The position numbers and the translations under genes are program-made. Of a stretch of DNA of 64,000 bases, positions 26,847-35,933 are shown piece by piece (the stretch's first letter is position 1; every line of letters starts with the position of its first letter). This stretch comes from Scatosoma sp002474405 (lineage in GTDB: Bacteria > Bacillota > Clostridia > Christensenellales > Borkfalkiaceae). Location of the stretch: contig CALAFO010000047.1 of assembly GCA_937892545.1 (NCBI GenBank), positions 1-64,000 on the forward strand, written 5' to 3'. Under the pieces are notes generated by a model. That model searched no databases. It was given only the letters and a program-made list of their open reading frames with translations, and had not been told where the DNA came from.

Positions 26847-28166
26847 CTATCCGAACAGGCGCAAACCGTGCGGCAGATGATTTTTAATCACGCCGTTCGC
26901 CGCCTTTCCCCAGCCGAGCGGAAATCCGTTCACGCACACCGCGCACCAGCCCGCAACGCCGTCGAATCCGTCCGCCGGAATCTCTTCGCCGCGCAGATAT
27001 TTTTGCACGCGCGCGTCGTCGTATTTCAGCGAAACAACGTTTTTCGCCTCGCCCCGTCTGATAGAAAGGGCATAGGCATGGGCGGGTTCGAAGCGGTTTT
27101 TCCTGATTTCGCCTAACTTTACGCCGCAGCGCAGAATTTTCAATTTCTGCCACGAAAAACAGTTTTCCGGCAAAGCGTACACCGCCCCGCCGTTTTCGTA
27201 CAGGCAGTATTTTTTCTTTTCGCCGAAAATTTTCATGCAAAACTCGTCAATCAGATTCTGCGTCTGCCGCGAAACGTTGCTTTTCTGCACGGGCAAATCC
27301 CGTCGCCCGCCGCTCGTCTTTCCGAACACGGCGCAATAATGTCCTTCGCCCCGTGCCTTATGCGGCAATATTTTTTCTTCGGAAATCAGTTCGAACTCCG
27401 CGTGCCGCGCCAGAAACGCCCGCGTCTGCGCCTCGTCCTCTTCGCGCGAAAACGTGCACGTGGAGTACACCAGTCTGCCGCCGCCCGCCAGCATCTTCGC
27501 CGCCGAATCCAGAATTTTTTCCTGCCGCGCGGCGCACAGCGCCACATTTTCCTCGCTCCACTCCCGCCTCGCTTCTTCGGCGTTTTTGCGGAACATCCCC
27601 TCGCCCGAACAGGGCGCGTCCGCTACGATTTTATCGAAATATTCCGTAAAATAATCGCAGATTTCTTCGGGATACGCGTTCAGCACCACGGCGTTTTTCA
27701 CCCCTAACCGCTCGATGTTCGAAAGCAGAATCTGCGCCCGCGCCCGCACGGGTTCGTTGCAGACAAGAATCCCCTCTCCCTGCATGGCGGCGGCAAGCGC
27801 GGCGGTTTTTCCGCCCGGAGCGGCGCATAAATCCAGCACCCGTTCCCCACGTTTCGCCTCTGCTTTCGGCGCAACGCACGCCGCAGAAGGTTCCTGCATG
27901 TAGTAAAGCCCCGCGCAGTGATACGGGTCGCCGCCCACCTTTTCGTTCTTCACGTACCGCGCGTTTTCGCTCCAGGACACGGCGCCGTCCAGCGCAAGCG
28001 GAGTAATTTTTTCAAATTCTCCGGCGTCGATTTTCAAAGAGTTGATCAACAAGCCTTTTTCGTACCCCGCACGAGAATATACGGCAAAAAAAGCCTCCCG
28101 CTCGTTTTCGGGAAGCTCGCCGCGCATTCTTTCTATAAATTTTTCGGGTAAATGAACCGTTTCCAT
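26847..28166 (-). CDS. RsmF/NOL1-NOP2-sun-type rRNA 5-methylcytosine methyltransferase
   Basis: A 439-residue protein. The SAM-dependent core (about 100-300) has motif I LDLCAAPGGKTAALA near 112, the catalytic motif IV DAPCSGEGMFRK near 190 and the second cysteine motif VYSTCTFSREEDE near 240, the two-cysteine signature of RNA m5C methylases. The C-terminal 140 residues form an RsmF-type PUA-like domain with GWGKAANGVIKNHLP close to the end. It is predicted to methylate 16S rRNA. It lies 6 bp behind the exonuclease gene and is probably co-transcribed with it. Confidence 0.9.
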   Translation of the reverse strand: METVHLPEKFIERMRGELPENEREAFFAVYSRAGYEKGLLINSLKIDAGEFEKITPLALDGAVSWSENARYVKNEKVGGDPYHCAGLYYMQEPSAACVAPKAEAKRGERVLDLCAAPGGKTAALAAAMQGEGILVCNEPVRARAQILLSNIERLGVKNAVVLNAYPEEICDYFTEYFDKIVADAPCSGEGMFRKNAEEARREWSEENVALCAARQEKILDSAAKMLAGGGRLVYSTCTFSREEDEAQTRAFLARHAEFELISEEKILPHKARGEGHYCAVFGKTSGGRRDLPVQKSNVSRQTQNLIDEFCMKIFGEKKKYCLYENGGAVYALPENCFSWQKLKILRCGVKLGEIRKNRFEPAHAYALSIRRGEAKNVVSLKYDDARVQKYLRGEEIPADGFDGVAGWCAVCVNGFPLGWGKAANGVIKNHLPHGLRLFG

Positions 28167-28172
28167 CCGCCG

Positions 28173-29153
28173 CTACCCCTCTCGTTTTTCGTTTTGCACC
28201 GCTTCGCAAAGCGCCGCGCGGCACTCCGCCGCCGTAACGATTTTCGCGCCCGCTTCTTCCGCCGTTCTGCGCCGCAGTCCGTTTTCGTCCTCCGGACATA
28301 CGTACATATCGCACTCGGCGCTTTTGTACGCATACTTCGCGCCCGCCGCAAGCAGTTCTTTCAGCAGCGGAAACGCCTCTTCCGCATTTTCTTCGATGCG
28401 ATGCGAAAAACTTACGCGCACGCTTTTCCACACGCCCGCCTTGTTGCGCTTTCTCGAAGAAACGTCGGCAAAACGGTGAAATTCCGCCATCGCCTTTTCT
28501 CGCCGTTCTTTTTTCTGCCGAGCCTCTTCTTTCGCCCGCCGCCCCGCGCGCGAAGAAACGGAAGTAATTTCGTAATTTTCTATTCTGCCAAGCGTGATAT
28601 CGCACTGTTTAATCAGTTCGCGGAAAGAAATGCCCGCGGCTCTGCTCATCGCCTCGGCGGTTTTCATGGTGGCGTATGCGTCGTCCGCCGCCCGGTGCGG
28701 CGTAAATTCCACGCCTAATTCCTCGGCGATTTTTCCGAGAGAATACTGCCGTTTCATATCCCCTTTCAGGCACATATACACATACTGCGTGTCGGCAAAA
28801 TCAAACGCGAACGAGGGCAGAGAAAAGCGTTTCGATTCCAGATTCAGATATTTCACGTCGTTGCCCGTGGCATGCCCGCACACAAGCGTATCTTTATCCT
28901 GCAGCATCGCGTAAATTCTCTGCGCCACCGCGGGAAAATCCGGGCAGCCCTTGAATTCGTTGTAATCGTACGGCAAAACCAGCCCCCGTTCTCCCTTTCT
29001 GTCGGTGAGATGGAAGCCGCCGTGAGGATTGATTAAAATATCCTCTTTTTTCACCACGTTGAAATCTTCGTCGGTAAGGCAATAGCCGAAGGCGCAGATT
29101 TTCGCCGTGGTTTTATTCACGCTGGCGCATTCAATATCAAAAAACAAATACAT
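28173..29153 (-). CDS. DEDDh 3'-5' exonuclease domain with C-terminal BRCT-like region
   Basis: A 326-residue protein. The DnaQ-type exonuclease domain (about 1-175) starts MYLFFDIECAS, which holds the Exo I Asp-x-Glu pair, has CGHATGNDVKYL (Exo II) near residue 93 and HRAADDAYATMKTAEAM (Exo III) near 152. A basic coiled linker (about 195-230) leads to a C-terminal segment with VRVSFSHRI and YVCPEDENGLRRRTAEEAGAKIV that resembles a BRCT domain. Such proteins act in DNA processing, but a role beyond exonuclease cannot be assigned. The ATG at 29153 begins right at the conserved strand, and its ribosome site is weak. Confidence 0.82.
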   Translation of the reverse strand: MYLFFDIECASVNKTTAKICAFGYCLTDEDFNVVKKEDILINPHGGFHLTDRKGERGLVLPYDYNEFKGCPDFPAVAQRIYAMLQDKDTLVCGHATGNDVKYLNLESKRFSLPSFAFDFADTQYVYMCLKGDMKRQYSLGKIAEELGVEFTPHRAADDAYATMKTAEAMSRAAGISFRELIKQCDITLGRIENYEITSVSSRAGRRAKEEARQKKERREKAMAEFHRFADVSSRKRNKAGVWKSVRVSFSHRIEENAEEAFPLLKELLAAGAKYAYKSAECDMYVCPEDENGLRRRTAEEAGAKIVTAAECRAALCEAVQNEKREG

Positions 29154-29171
29154 TTTCGGAAAAATCAAAGC

Positions 29172-29220
29172 AAAAAACGCCGCGCCGCAGCCATTTGTGC
29201 AAAGAACTGCGCGCGGTGTT
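29172..29220 (-). terminator. Terminator after serS
   Basis: On the minus strand AACACCGCGCGCAG pairs with CTGCGGCGCGGCGTT and is followed by a T run. It sits just ahead of the exonuclease start. Confidence 0.7.
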
Positions 29221-29231
29221 TTCCCGTCGGT

Positions 29232-30521
29232 TTATTTCGTGGGAAGAATTACTTTCTTTCCGCCCATATACGGCTGCAGCACTTCGGGAATCGTTACGCT
29301 GCCGTCCGCCTGCAGATGATTTTCCACAAACGCAATCAGCATTCTCGGCGGCGCCACCACCGTATTGTTCAGGGTGTGCGCCAGTTTCGTTTTGCCGTCC
29401 GTATCCTTATAGCGGATGGAAAGTCTGCGTGCCTGCGCGTCCGTCAGGTTCGAACACGAACCCACTTCGAAATATTTCTTCTGTCTGGGCGACCACGCTT
29501 CCACGTCGCAGCTCTTATACTTCAGATCGGCAAGATCTCCCGAACAGCAACCCAGCTGGCGTACGGGAATTTCCATCGAACGGAACAATTCCACCGTATA
29601 CTGCCAGAGTTTTTCGTACCACGCGTCGCTCTCTTCGGGGCGGCACACCACAATCATTTCCTGTTTTTCAAACTGGTGAATCCGATAGATGCCGCGTTCC
29701 TCGATGCCGTGCGCGCCCTTTTCTTTACGGAAGCAGGGCGAATAGCTCGTCAGCGTCAACGGCAGCTTCGCGCCGTCGATGATCTGCCCCATGAATCTGC
29801 CGATCATCGAATGTTCGGAAGTGCCGATAAGATACAGATCCTCGCCTTCGATCTTGTACATCATATTGTCCATTTCGTCGAAGCTCATCACGCCCGAAAC
29901 CACGTCGCCGTGAATCATATACGGCGGAATCACGTACGTGAAGCCTTTATCGATCATGAAATCGCGGGCATAGGTAAGCACGGCGGAATGCAGACGGGCA
30001 ATATCGCCCGTAAGATAATAAAAGCCCTGCCCGGAAGTACGGCGCGCGGAATCCACGTCGATGCCGTCCAGTCTTTCCAGAATATCCAGATGATACGGCA
30101 CTTCGAAATCGGGCACGACGGGTTCGCCGAACCGTTTAAGTTCCACGTTCTGCGAATCGTCTTTGCCGATGGGCACGTCGTCGGCGATGATATTCGGAAT
30201 AGACATCATCGCTTTTTTCAGCGCCGCGTCCGTTTCCTCGTTTTCCTTTTCTATCTCCGCAAGGCGCGCGGCGTCGGCGGTTACCTGCGCTTTCACCTTT
30301 TCCGCTTCGTCTTTTTTGCCCTCTTTCATCAGCATACCCACCTGTTTGGAAAGGGAATTGCGCGCGGCGCGGAGGGAATCCCCCTCGGCGATTAACGCGC
30401 GGCGTTTCGCGTCCAGCGAAAGAACCTCGTCCACCAGCGGTAATTTCTGATCCTGAAACTTTTTGCGGATATTTTCCCGCACTTTATCGGGATTCGTCCT
30501 GATGAGATTGATGTCGATCAT
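29232..30521 (-). CDS. serS: Seryl-tRNA synthetase
   Basis: A 429-residue protein with the standard architecture. The long antiparallel coiled coil occupies about residues 25-105, and the class II catalytic core follows, with TSEHSMIGRFM, CFRKEKGAHGIEERGIYRIHQF (motif 2) and RMLIAFVENHLQADGSVTIPEVL (motif 3). It charges tRNA-Ser in the cytoplasm. The start MIDINLIRTNPD is the usual one and has an AAGGAG site. The upstream DNA on its strand was inspected for a T-box leader and none was recognised. Confidence 0.97.
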   Translation of the reverse strand: MIDINLIRTNPDKVRENIRKKFQDQKLPLVDEVLSLDAKRRALIAEGDSLRAARNSLSKQVGMLMKEGKKDEAEKVKAQVTADAARLAEIEKENEETDAALKKAMMSIPNIIADDVPIGKDDSQNVELKRFGEPVVPDFEVPYHLDILERLDGIDVDSARRTSGQGFYYLTGDIARLHSAVLTYARDFMIDKGFTYVIPPYMIHGDVVSGVMSFDEMDNMMYKIEGEDLYLIGTSEHSMIGRFMGQIIDGAKLPLTLTSYSPCFRKEKGAHGIEERGIYRIHQFEKQEMIVVCRPEESDAWYEKLWQYTVELFRSMEIPVRQLGCCSGDLADLKYKSCDVEAWSPRQKKYFEVGSCSNLTDAQARRLSIRYKDTDGKTKLAHTLNNTVVAPPRMLIAFVENHLQADGSVTIPEVLQPYMGGKKVILPTK

Positions 30522-30702
30522 AATTCAAGCTTCTCCTTATGCTTTTCGTAACGCTTGTACTGCGATTTTCTTCATTATACAACTTTCGCGGAAAAATTGC
30601 AATTAAATCAGCGAATAAATCAACGATTTACGCCTGATTTTTAGGTTTCGGCTTACTTTTTCCGCAAATAAATCGCAATCGGCAAAACTTATCGCGAAAG
30701 TC

Positions 30703-30731
30703 TTGTATTTTTTTTGCCGATATGGTATAAT
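30703..30731 (+). promoter_or_regulatory. Sigma-A promoter of the P-type ATPase gene
   Basis: TTGTAT, 17 bp, TATAAT, ending 66 bp before the start codon at 30798. Confidence 0.78.
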
Positions 30732-30797
30732 AGATTCGTATACGTCCCCGCGTCGGGCGTACGTATCGCGAAAATTTCGAATTACGGAGACATCGAC

Positions 30798-33518
30798 ATG
30801 CCGGAAATCAAAACCGACGAGGCTGAAAAAGACGGCGCCGCGGCAAGCGGCGAAGCCCCCGGAACAAAAGACGAAAAAAAGAATAAAAAACAAAAGGAAG
30901 AGGCGGAAATCGTCCGTTTCAATCCGGATAAAAACATCGGTTTAACCGAAGCGCAGGTAACTTCGCGGCAGGAACAGGGGCTTGTGAACAGCGCGCCGAA
31001 AAAATATTCCAAAACGTACGGAAGCATTTTTTTCGGCAACATTTTCACGTTCTTCAATTTTCTCTGCGTCTTGGCGGCGGTGGCGCTGGTTCTGGCGCAC
31101 GCCCCCCTTTCTCAGTTCACGTTCGTGCTGATTTTCACCTGCAACATCGTGGTTGCCATCGTGCAGGAAATCCGCGCGAAAGTAAAAATCGATAAACTTT
31201 CCATTCTTTCCGCCCCCACGGCGAAAGTGCTGCGCGACGGCAAGAAAAAGGAAATCCCCGTAGACGAAATCGTCCTCGACGACGTGATTTTCCTCTCCTC
31301 CGGGCAGCAGATTCCCGCCGACTGCGTGATGCTGGACGGCGCGGGCGACGTAAACGAAGCGCTTCTTACGGGCGAATCGGTTCCCATCAAAAAAGCCGAA
31401 GGCGATCCGCTTCTGGCGGGCTCGTTCGTAACGGGCGGCAGAGTTACGGCGCGCGTGGATAAAATCGGCACGGAAACGTATATCAACAAACTGACGGCGC
31501 GCGCCAAAAAATACAAACGTCCCAATTCGGAAATCATCAATTCCATTCACCTCTTCATCAAACTGATCGGTCTGATGATCGTTCCCGTGGCGATTCTGAT
31601 GTTCTTCACCAACCTGAAAGCGGCAAATATCGAATGGGCGGATATCGAAGCGCGCGGCGGCTTCATTAAAATTCTCTTATCCACAAACACGTTCGATTCG
31701 GTCATTCAGAAAACGTTCTCCGTGGTCATCGGCATGGTGCCTTCCGGCTTACTGCTGCTCACCACCGTGGCGCTCTCCGTGGGCATGATCCGTCTGGCGA
31801 AATACAACACGCTGGTGCAGGATATGTACTCGCTCGAAATGCTGGCGCGCGTCAACGTACTGTGCCTCGACAAAACGGGCACGATTACCGACGGCAGAAT
31901 GCGGGTGAGCGACTGCGTGCTTTTAAACAACCCCACCGAATATACCGTCGACGATATTCTGGGTTCCATGCTCGCCTCTCTCGACGATAACAACCAGACG
32001 TCCATCGCTTTATACGAGCGTTTCGGGCACTCCTCGGCACTGCAGGCAACGGCGCAGATTCCTTTCTCGTCCGTCCGCAAGCTTTCCGCCGTATCGTTCG
32101 GCGACGTGGGCACGTTTGCGATGGGCGCGCCGGAATTCGTGCTGAAACCGATGACCGCGCGCGTGGAAAAACTGGTGAAACAGTACGCGCAGATGGGGCT
32201 TCGCGTGCTTGTGCTTGCGCACACGCCAAACCAGATTACGGGCGACAAACTTCCCGTGCTCTTCCGCCCTGTGGCAATCATCACTCTTTCCGATAATATC
32301 CGCCCGGACGCGATCGATACCATCCGCTGGTTCAAGAAAAACGACGTTGCCGTAAAAGTCATTTCCGGCGACAATCCCGTTACCGTTTCGGAAGTGGCGC
32401 GTCGCGCGGGCATCGTAAACGCCTCTCAGTTCATTTCGCTGGAAGGCTTATCTCCCCTCGAAGTTGAAACGGCGGCAAACGAATACACGGTATTCGGGCG
32501 CGTTACGCCGGAACAGAAAGCGATTTTAATCCGTTCCATCAAAAAAGCGGGCAACACCGTGGCTATGACGGGCGACGGCGTAAACGATATTCTCGCCATG
32601 AAAGAAGCGGACTGCGCCGTATCGGTGGCTTCGGGCAGCGAAGCGGCGAGAAACGTTTCCAACCTCGTTTTACAGGATAATAATTTCGCTTCCATGCCGA
32701 AAATCGTAAACGAAGGCAGGCGCGTTATCAACAACATCAAAAATTCCGCGTCGCTGTATATCATGAAAACGCTGCTCACGCTGATTCTTGCCGTAGTGTG
32801 CATCGCCACAAGCAGCAAATACTTCTTCACCACCAACAACATGATTCTGTACGAAGTGCTTATCAGCGCCGTGCCGTCGTTCGTGCTTTCGTTGCAACCG
32901 AATACCAGCCGCGTAAAAGGCAAGTTTATCCCCTTCGTCATATCGCGCGCGCTGCCGGGGGCAATCACCATGGCGCTCGGCATCATCACGCTGGATATTC
33001 TGCACCAGAGTACGCTCTCGTATATTTTCGATTACACCGCCGCAAGCGGCGAAACCGTCAGCTTATACGAACCGATGCTGATTTTGGCGCTCACGTTCAC
33101 GGGGCTTGTGATGCTGCTGCGCATCTGCCAGCCGCTGAACCTTATCCGCGCGGCGCTGTTCGCCTTCTGTACGGCGGCATGCGTTGCCGTGCTTGCCATT
33201 CCCATGCTCGGCGAGCTTGTGTACGAGGGCTGGTCTCACATCGATTTCAACGTAACGCAGATTCTCTTAATCGTGGTGCTCGTGCAGGCGGCAATGCCGA
33301 TATCCACGGGGCTGATTAAATTCTTCGATATGTTCAACCCCGCCGACGACGAACCCGTATCTTCGATGCGTTATTCCGCCACCGCCGTTTCCGGCAACGC
33401 GGCGAAATATGCCGACGATGACGATACAAACGGCGCCGCGGCAACAAATCCGCAGACGGCGGAAAGCGGCGCGAAAGGCTGGAAAATCTTCCGCCGCAAA
33501 TTCGGCAAAAAGAAATAA
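30798..33518 (+). CDS. Cation-translocating P-type ATPase
   Basis: A 906-residue pump. After an acidic/basic disordered N-terminus (about 1-45) come the actuator motif LLTGESVPIK near 190, the M4 motif MVPSGLLLLTTVAL near 312, the phosphorylation site DKTGTIT near 357, and the hinge motif MTGDGVNDILAMKEADCAVS near 590. Six further helices lie at the C-terminus, followed by a charged tail rich in Asp, Ala and Lys. No heavy-metal CxxC domain is present. PSGL in place of the PEGL of Ca2+ and Mg2+ pumps fits, from memory, the CtpE/Exp7-type group, for which Ca2+ or other cation transport has been proposed. Ion not determined. Confidence 0.88.
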   Translation: MPEIKTDEAEKDGAAASGEAPGTKDEKKNKKQKEEAEIVRFNPDKNIGLTEAQVTSRQEQGLVNSAPKKYSKTYGSIFFGNIFTFFNFLCVLAAVALVLAHAPLSQFTFVLIFTCNIVVAIVQEIRAKVKIDKLSILSAPTAKVLRDGKKKEIPVDEIVLDDVIFLSSGQQIPADCVMLDGAGDVNEALLTGESVPIKKAEGDPLLAGSFVTGGRVTARVDKIGTETYINKLTARAKKYKRPNSEIINSIHLFIKLIGLMIVPVAILMFFTNLKAANIEWADIEARGGFIKILLSTNTFDSVIQKTFSVVIGMVPSGLLLLTTVALSVGMIRLAKYNTLVQDMYSLEMLARVNVLCLDKTGTITDGRMRVSDCVLLNNPTEYTVDDILGSMLASLDDNNQTSIALYERFGHSSALQATAQIPFSSVRKLSAVSFGDVGTFAMGAPEFVLKPMTARVEKLVKQYAQMGLRVLVLAHTPNQITGDKLPVLFRPVAIITLSDNIRPDAIDTIRWFKKNDVAVKVISGDNPVTVSEVARRAGIVNASQFISLEGLSPLEVETAANEYTVFGRVTPEQKAILIRSIKKAGNTVAMTGDGVNDILAMKEADCAVSVASGSEAARNVSNLVLQDNNFASMPKIVNEGRRVINNIKNSASLYIMKTLLTLILAVVCIATSSKYFFTTNNMILYEVLISAVPSFVLSLQPNTSRVKGKFIPFVISRALPGAITMALGIITLDILHQSTLSYIFDYTAASGETVSLYEPMLILALTFTGLVMLLRICQPLNLIRAALFAFCTAACVAVLAIPMLGELVYEGWSHIDFNVTQILLIVVLVQAAMPISTGLIKFFDMFNPADDEPVSSMRYSATAVSGNAAKYADDDDTNGAAATNPQTAESGAKGWKIFRRKFGKKK

Positions 33519-33547
33519 CCCCTTTCCGGCATACAAAAAATGGCACG

Positions 33548-33581
33548 AAAAGCGCGGAGCGTTTTGCTCCGCGCTTTTTTT
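33548..33581. terminator. Intrinsic terminator between convergent genes
   Basis: AAAAGCGCGGAGC and GCTCCGCGCTTTT pair with a five-base loop, followed by further T. The A-rich 5' side lets it work in both directions. Confidence 0.85.
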
Positions 33582-33596
33582 ACGGTTTATTTTCTC

Positions 33597-34304
33597 TTAC
33601 TTATTCTTGGCAAACCAATGTCTCGCGGCATATTGCTCGTCCAGAAAAAGCGACGCGACGTACCCTGCGTCATTCAGCGCCCCTTCTTCGAAGGAAACGC
33701 CGTATAAAGTAATATTATCCGGATTTTTGAAAACGACGCTTTTTAAATTTTCGCAATCCCTGAATGCGTACGGCTGAATCTCTTGTATTCCCGAACCGAT
33801 TACCACATCTTCCAGCCCGCAAAAATAAAATGCTTCGTACCCTATATATTCCACAGAATCCGGAACGGAAACTTTCTTAAACGGCATTGCAGCAAAAGAC
33901 CGATTCTCGATTCTTTTAACGTTTCCGGGAATCGCAATCTCGGCAATCTGCGCATTTCTTATCATATGAGAAGGAATTATTTCTAAGTTTTCGGGCAACC
34001 TGAGGCTTTCTAAATTACGGCAGTCGTCAAACGCATACGAACCGATTTTCACAATAGAATCGGGCAGATAAACGCTTTTGATTTTTGTTTCCGAGGCAAA
34101 AGCACGTTCGCCTATTTCGGTTACCGGAACGCCCCGATATTCCGAAGGAACAACCACTTCTCCGCCGTAAATCTCTTTCATTCCGGATAACCTGTATTCC
34201 TCTTTCCCTTCGATAAGCGTAAAATCGAATTCATTCTCCCTTTTGCACGCGCCGCACGGCGCCACGAACAAGCAAAGCAACAAAAATACCAATATTTTTT
34301 TCAT
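33597..34304 (-). CDS. Small BspA-type leucine-rich-repeat lipoprotein
   Basis: A 235-residue protein. The signal region ends PCGACKRE, a non-standard lipobox. After a short N-terminal section come about five BspA-type repeats with the IPxxVxxIGxxAFxxC pattern (VPDSVEYIGYEAFYFC). It is related in fold to the three tandem lipoproteins at 9.6-14.4 kb but lacks their fibronectin-like module and SEGNCII repeats. It is separated from its neighbours by terminators, so is probably expressed alone. The ATG at 34304 is in the right place for the signal peptide, but no convincing ribosome site is visible. Confidence 0.82.
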   Translation of the reverse strand: MKKILVFLLLCLFVAPCGACKRENEFDFTLIEGKEEYRLSGMKEIYGGEVVVPSEYRGVPVTEIGERAFASETKIKSVYLPDSIVKIGSYAFDDCRNLESLRLPENLEIIPSHMIRNAQIAEIAIPGNVKRIENRSFAAMPFKKVSVPDSVEYIGYEAFYFCGLEDVVIGSGIQEIQPYAFRDCENLKSVVFKNPDNITLYGVSFEEGALNDAGYVASLFLDEQYAARHWFAKNK

Positions 34305-34421
34305 AAACAACTGTATTCCAAAAGTCGGAACCCGACTTAAAAAAGCCGAGTTCCGGAAACATTGCGCTCTTTTACATAAAAACTACAATCTGCCTGCGCC
34401 TTTTTACGGCTGATTTTCCGC

Positions 34422-35870
34422 TCAGTGCGTCAGGAAGAACATCGCAAGGAACAACGCGGTAATCACCCACGTGCCCGCCTTCACTTCTTTTACGTGTCCC
34501 GTAAACGTTTTGATGACTACGTACGAAATCAGGCCGAACGCAATACCGAACGAAATGTTGTACGTAAACGGCATCATCGCCATCGTCAGAAACGCCGGTA
34601 CCGCCACGGAAACGTCCGACCAGTCAACGTCTTTCACGCTGCCGATCATCAGAATGCCCACATAGATGAGCGCCGCGCCGTAAGCGTACGCGGGAATCAG
34701 TTTCGCAAGCGGCGCAAGGAACAGCGCCAGAATAAACATGCCCGCGGTAACCAGCGAAGTCATTCCCGATTTACCGCCCGCGGCAACGCCCGCGGAAGAT
34801 TCCACAAACGTGGTAACGGTGGAAGTACCCAGCGCCGCGCCCGTGCAGGTGGCAATCGCGTCGGCAAGCATGGCTTTGTTCATATTCGGCACTTCAAGTT
34901 CGCCGTTTCCGTTATCCACAAGCAGGTTGCCGCCGCGGCAAGCGCCGTACAGCGTACCCATCGTATCGAACATATCCACCATGCAGAACGCCAGCGCCGT
35001 GGTAATAAACAGCATCACCAGTCCGCCTACGGAGTGATTTTCGCCCGCAAGATACGCCGAAAAATCGAATCCTTCGGTAAACACTTTGCCGAACGTCTCT
35101 TTGGCAAACGATGCAAACGGCTTGAACGGGTTCAGAGAAAGCGTCTCCGAAAATCCCGCGTAGAAATCTTTCACCGTGAAGCCGAGCAGATAGTAAAGCA
35201 CCGTGCCGCCCAGAATCCCGTACAGAATCCCGCCCTTTATTTTCTTCTGCGAAAATACCGCAATCAGAAGCAGCGAAATCACCGCCACGATCAAGGGCAT
35301 TACGTCCGCCCATTTCGCCCCGCCGAACAGGTTGAACGAAGCGAGCGTTACGCCCGTGGAAGAATCGGAAATCACCAGTTTCGCGTCCTGTAAACCGAGA
35401 AACGCGATAAACAAGCCGATGCCCGCGGGAATCGCTTTCTTCACTGCGGGAGGAATCGCTTCGAATACGATTTTGCGCAGTCCCGTTACCGTAAGCAGAA
35501 CGAAAACAATACCGTCAAGCAAGACGAATACCAGCGCGTTCGCATAGGAAAATCCCAGCGTGAAACACACCGTGTATACGAAAAACGCGTTCAATCCCAT
35601 GCCGGGCGCCTGCGCCAGAGGCAGATTTGCAAGCAGTCCGATTAAAATCGTGCCCACAATCGCCGAAAGCGCCGTGGTAACGTACATCGCGTCGAACGAA
35701 ACGCCGTCCAGCGCGGAGAACATTCCCGAATTGACGATAAGAATGTACGCCATCGCGAGGAACGTGGTCAGTCCCGCCACCGCCTCGGTTTTCAGCGAAG
35801 AACCCTTCGCTACGTAGCCGAATTTCTTATCGAGAAACGGCTTTTTTGTTTGTGCTTCGTTGTTTTCCAT
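34422..35870 (-). CDS. NCS2-family purine permease (AzgA/PbuG type)
   Basis: A 482-residue polytopic membrane protein with about 12-14 helices. The family landmarks are GLTTFLAMAYILIVN near residue 35, APGMGLNAFFVYTV near 85, DMFDTMGTLYGA near 295 and GTSTVTTFVESSAGVAAGGKSG near 345, as in hypoxanthine/guanine/adenine permeases of the AzgA group. It imports purine bases with protons. The start at 35870 follows GGAGAAAAA. It is separated from gyrA by a terminator. No purine riboswitch was recognised in the short leader. Confidence 0.93.
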   Translation of the reverse strand: MENNEAQTKKPFLDKKFGYVAKGSSLKTEAVAGLTTFLAMAYILIVNSGMFSALDGVSFDAMYVTTALSAIVGTILIGLLANLPLAQAPGMGLNAFFVYTVCFTLGFSYANALVFVLLDGIVFVLLTVTGLRKIVFEAIPPAVKKAIPAGIGLFIAFLGLQDAKLVISDSSTGVTLASFNLFGGAKWADVMPLIVAVISLLLIAVFSQKKIKGGILYGILGGTVLYYLLGFTVKDFYAGFSETLSLNPFKPFASFAKETFGKVFTEGFDFSAYLAGENHSVGGLVMLFITTALAFCMVDMFDTMGTLYGACRGGNLLVDNGNGELEVPNMNKAMLADAIATCTGAALGTSTVTTFVESSAGVAAGGKSGMTSLVTAGMFILALFLAPLAKLIPAYAYGAALIYVGILMIGSVKDVDWSDVSVAVPAFLTMAMMPFTYNISFGIAFGLISYVVIKTFTGHVKEVKAGTWVITALFLAMFFLTH

Positions 35871-35891
35871 TTTTTCTCCTTTGTACAAAAA

Positions 35892-35925
35892 ATTTTTTTC
35901 CGGCTCCCCCGGAAAGGGAAGCCGG
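35892..35925 (-). terminator. Terminator of the gyrBA operon
   Basis: On the minus strand CCGGCT...AGCCGG forms a hairpin with a G/C-rich inner part and is followed by an A/T tract including a U run. Confidence 0.7.
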
Positions 35926-35933
35926 TTATTGCT

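Noticed and set aside
30522..30797. T-box leader for serS
   Set aside because: No T-box specifier region or AGGGTGG-type motif on the serS strand; the stretch mainly holds the divergent ATPase promoter.
34425..35393. A 322-codon frame opposite the NCS2 permease gene
   Set aside because: Arg/His/Gln-rich antisense shadow; the permease motifs cover the same DNA on the other strand.
35871..35933. Purine riboswitch upstream of the NCS2 permease gene
   Set aside because: Only about 60 bp lie between the permease start and gyrA, filled by a terminator hairpin. No purine aptamer sequence is present.
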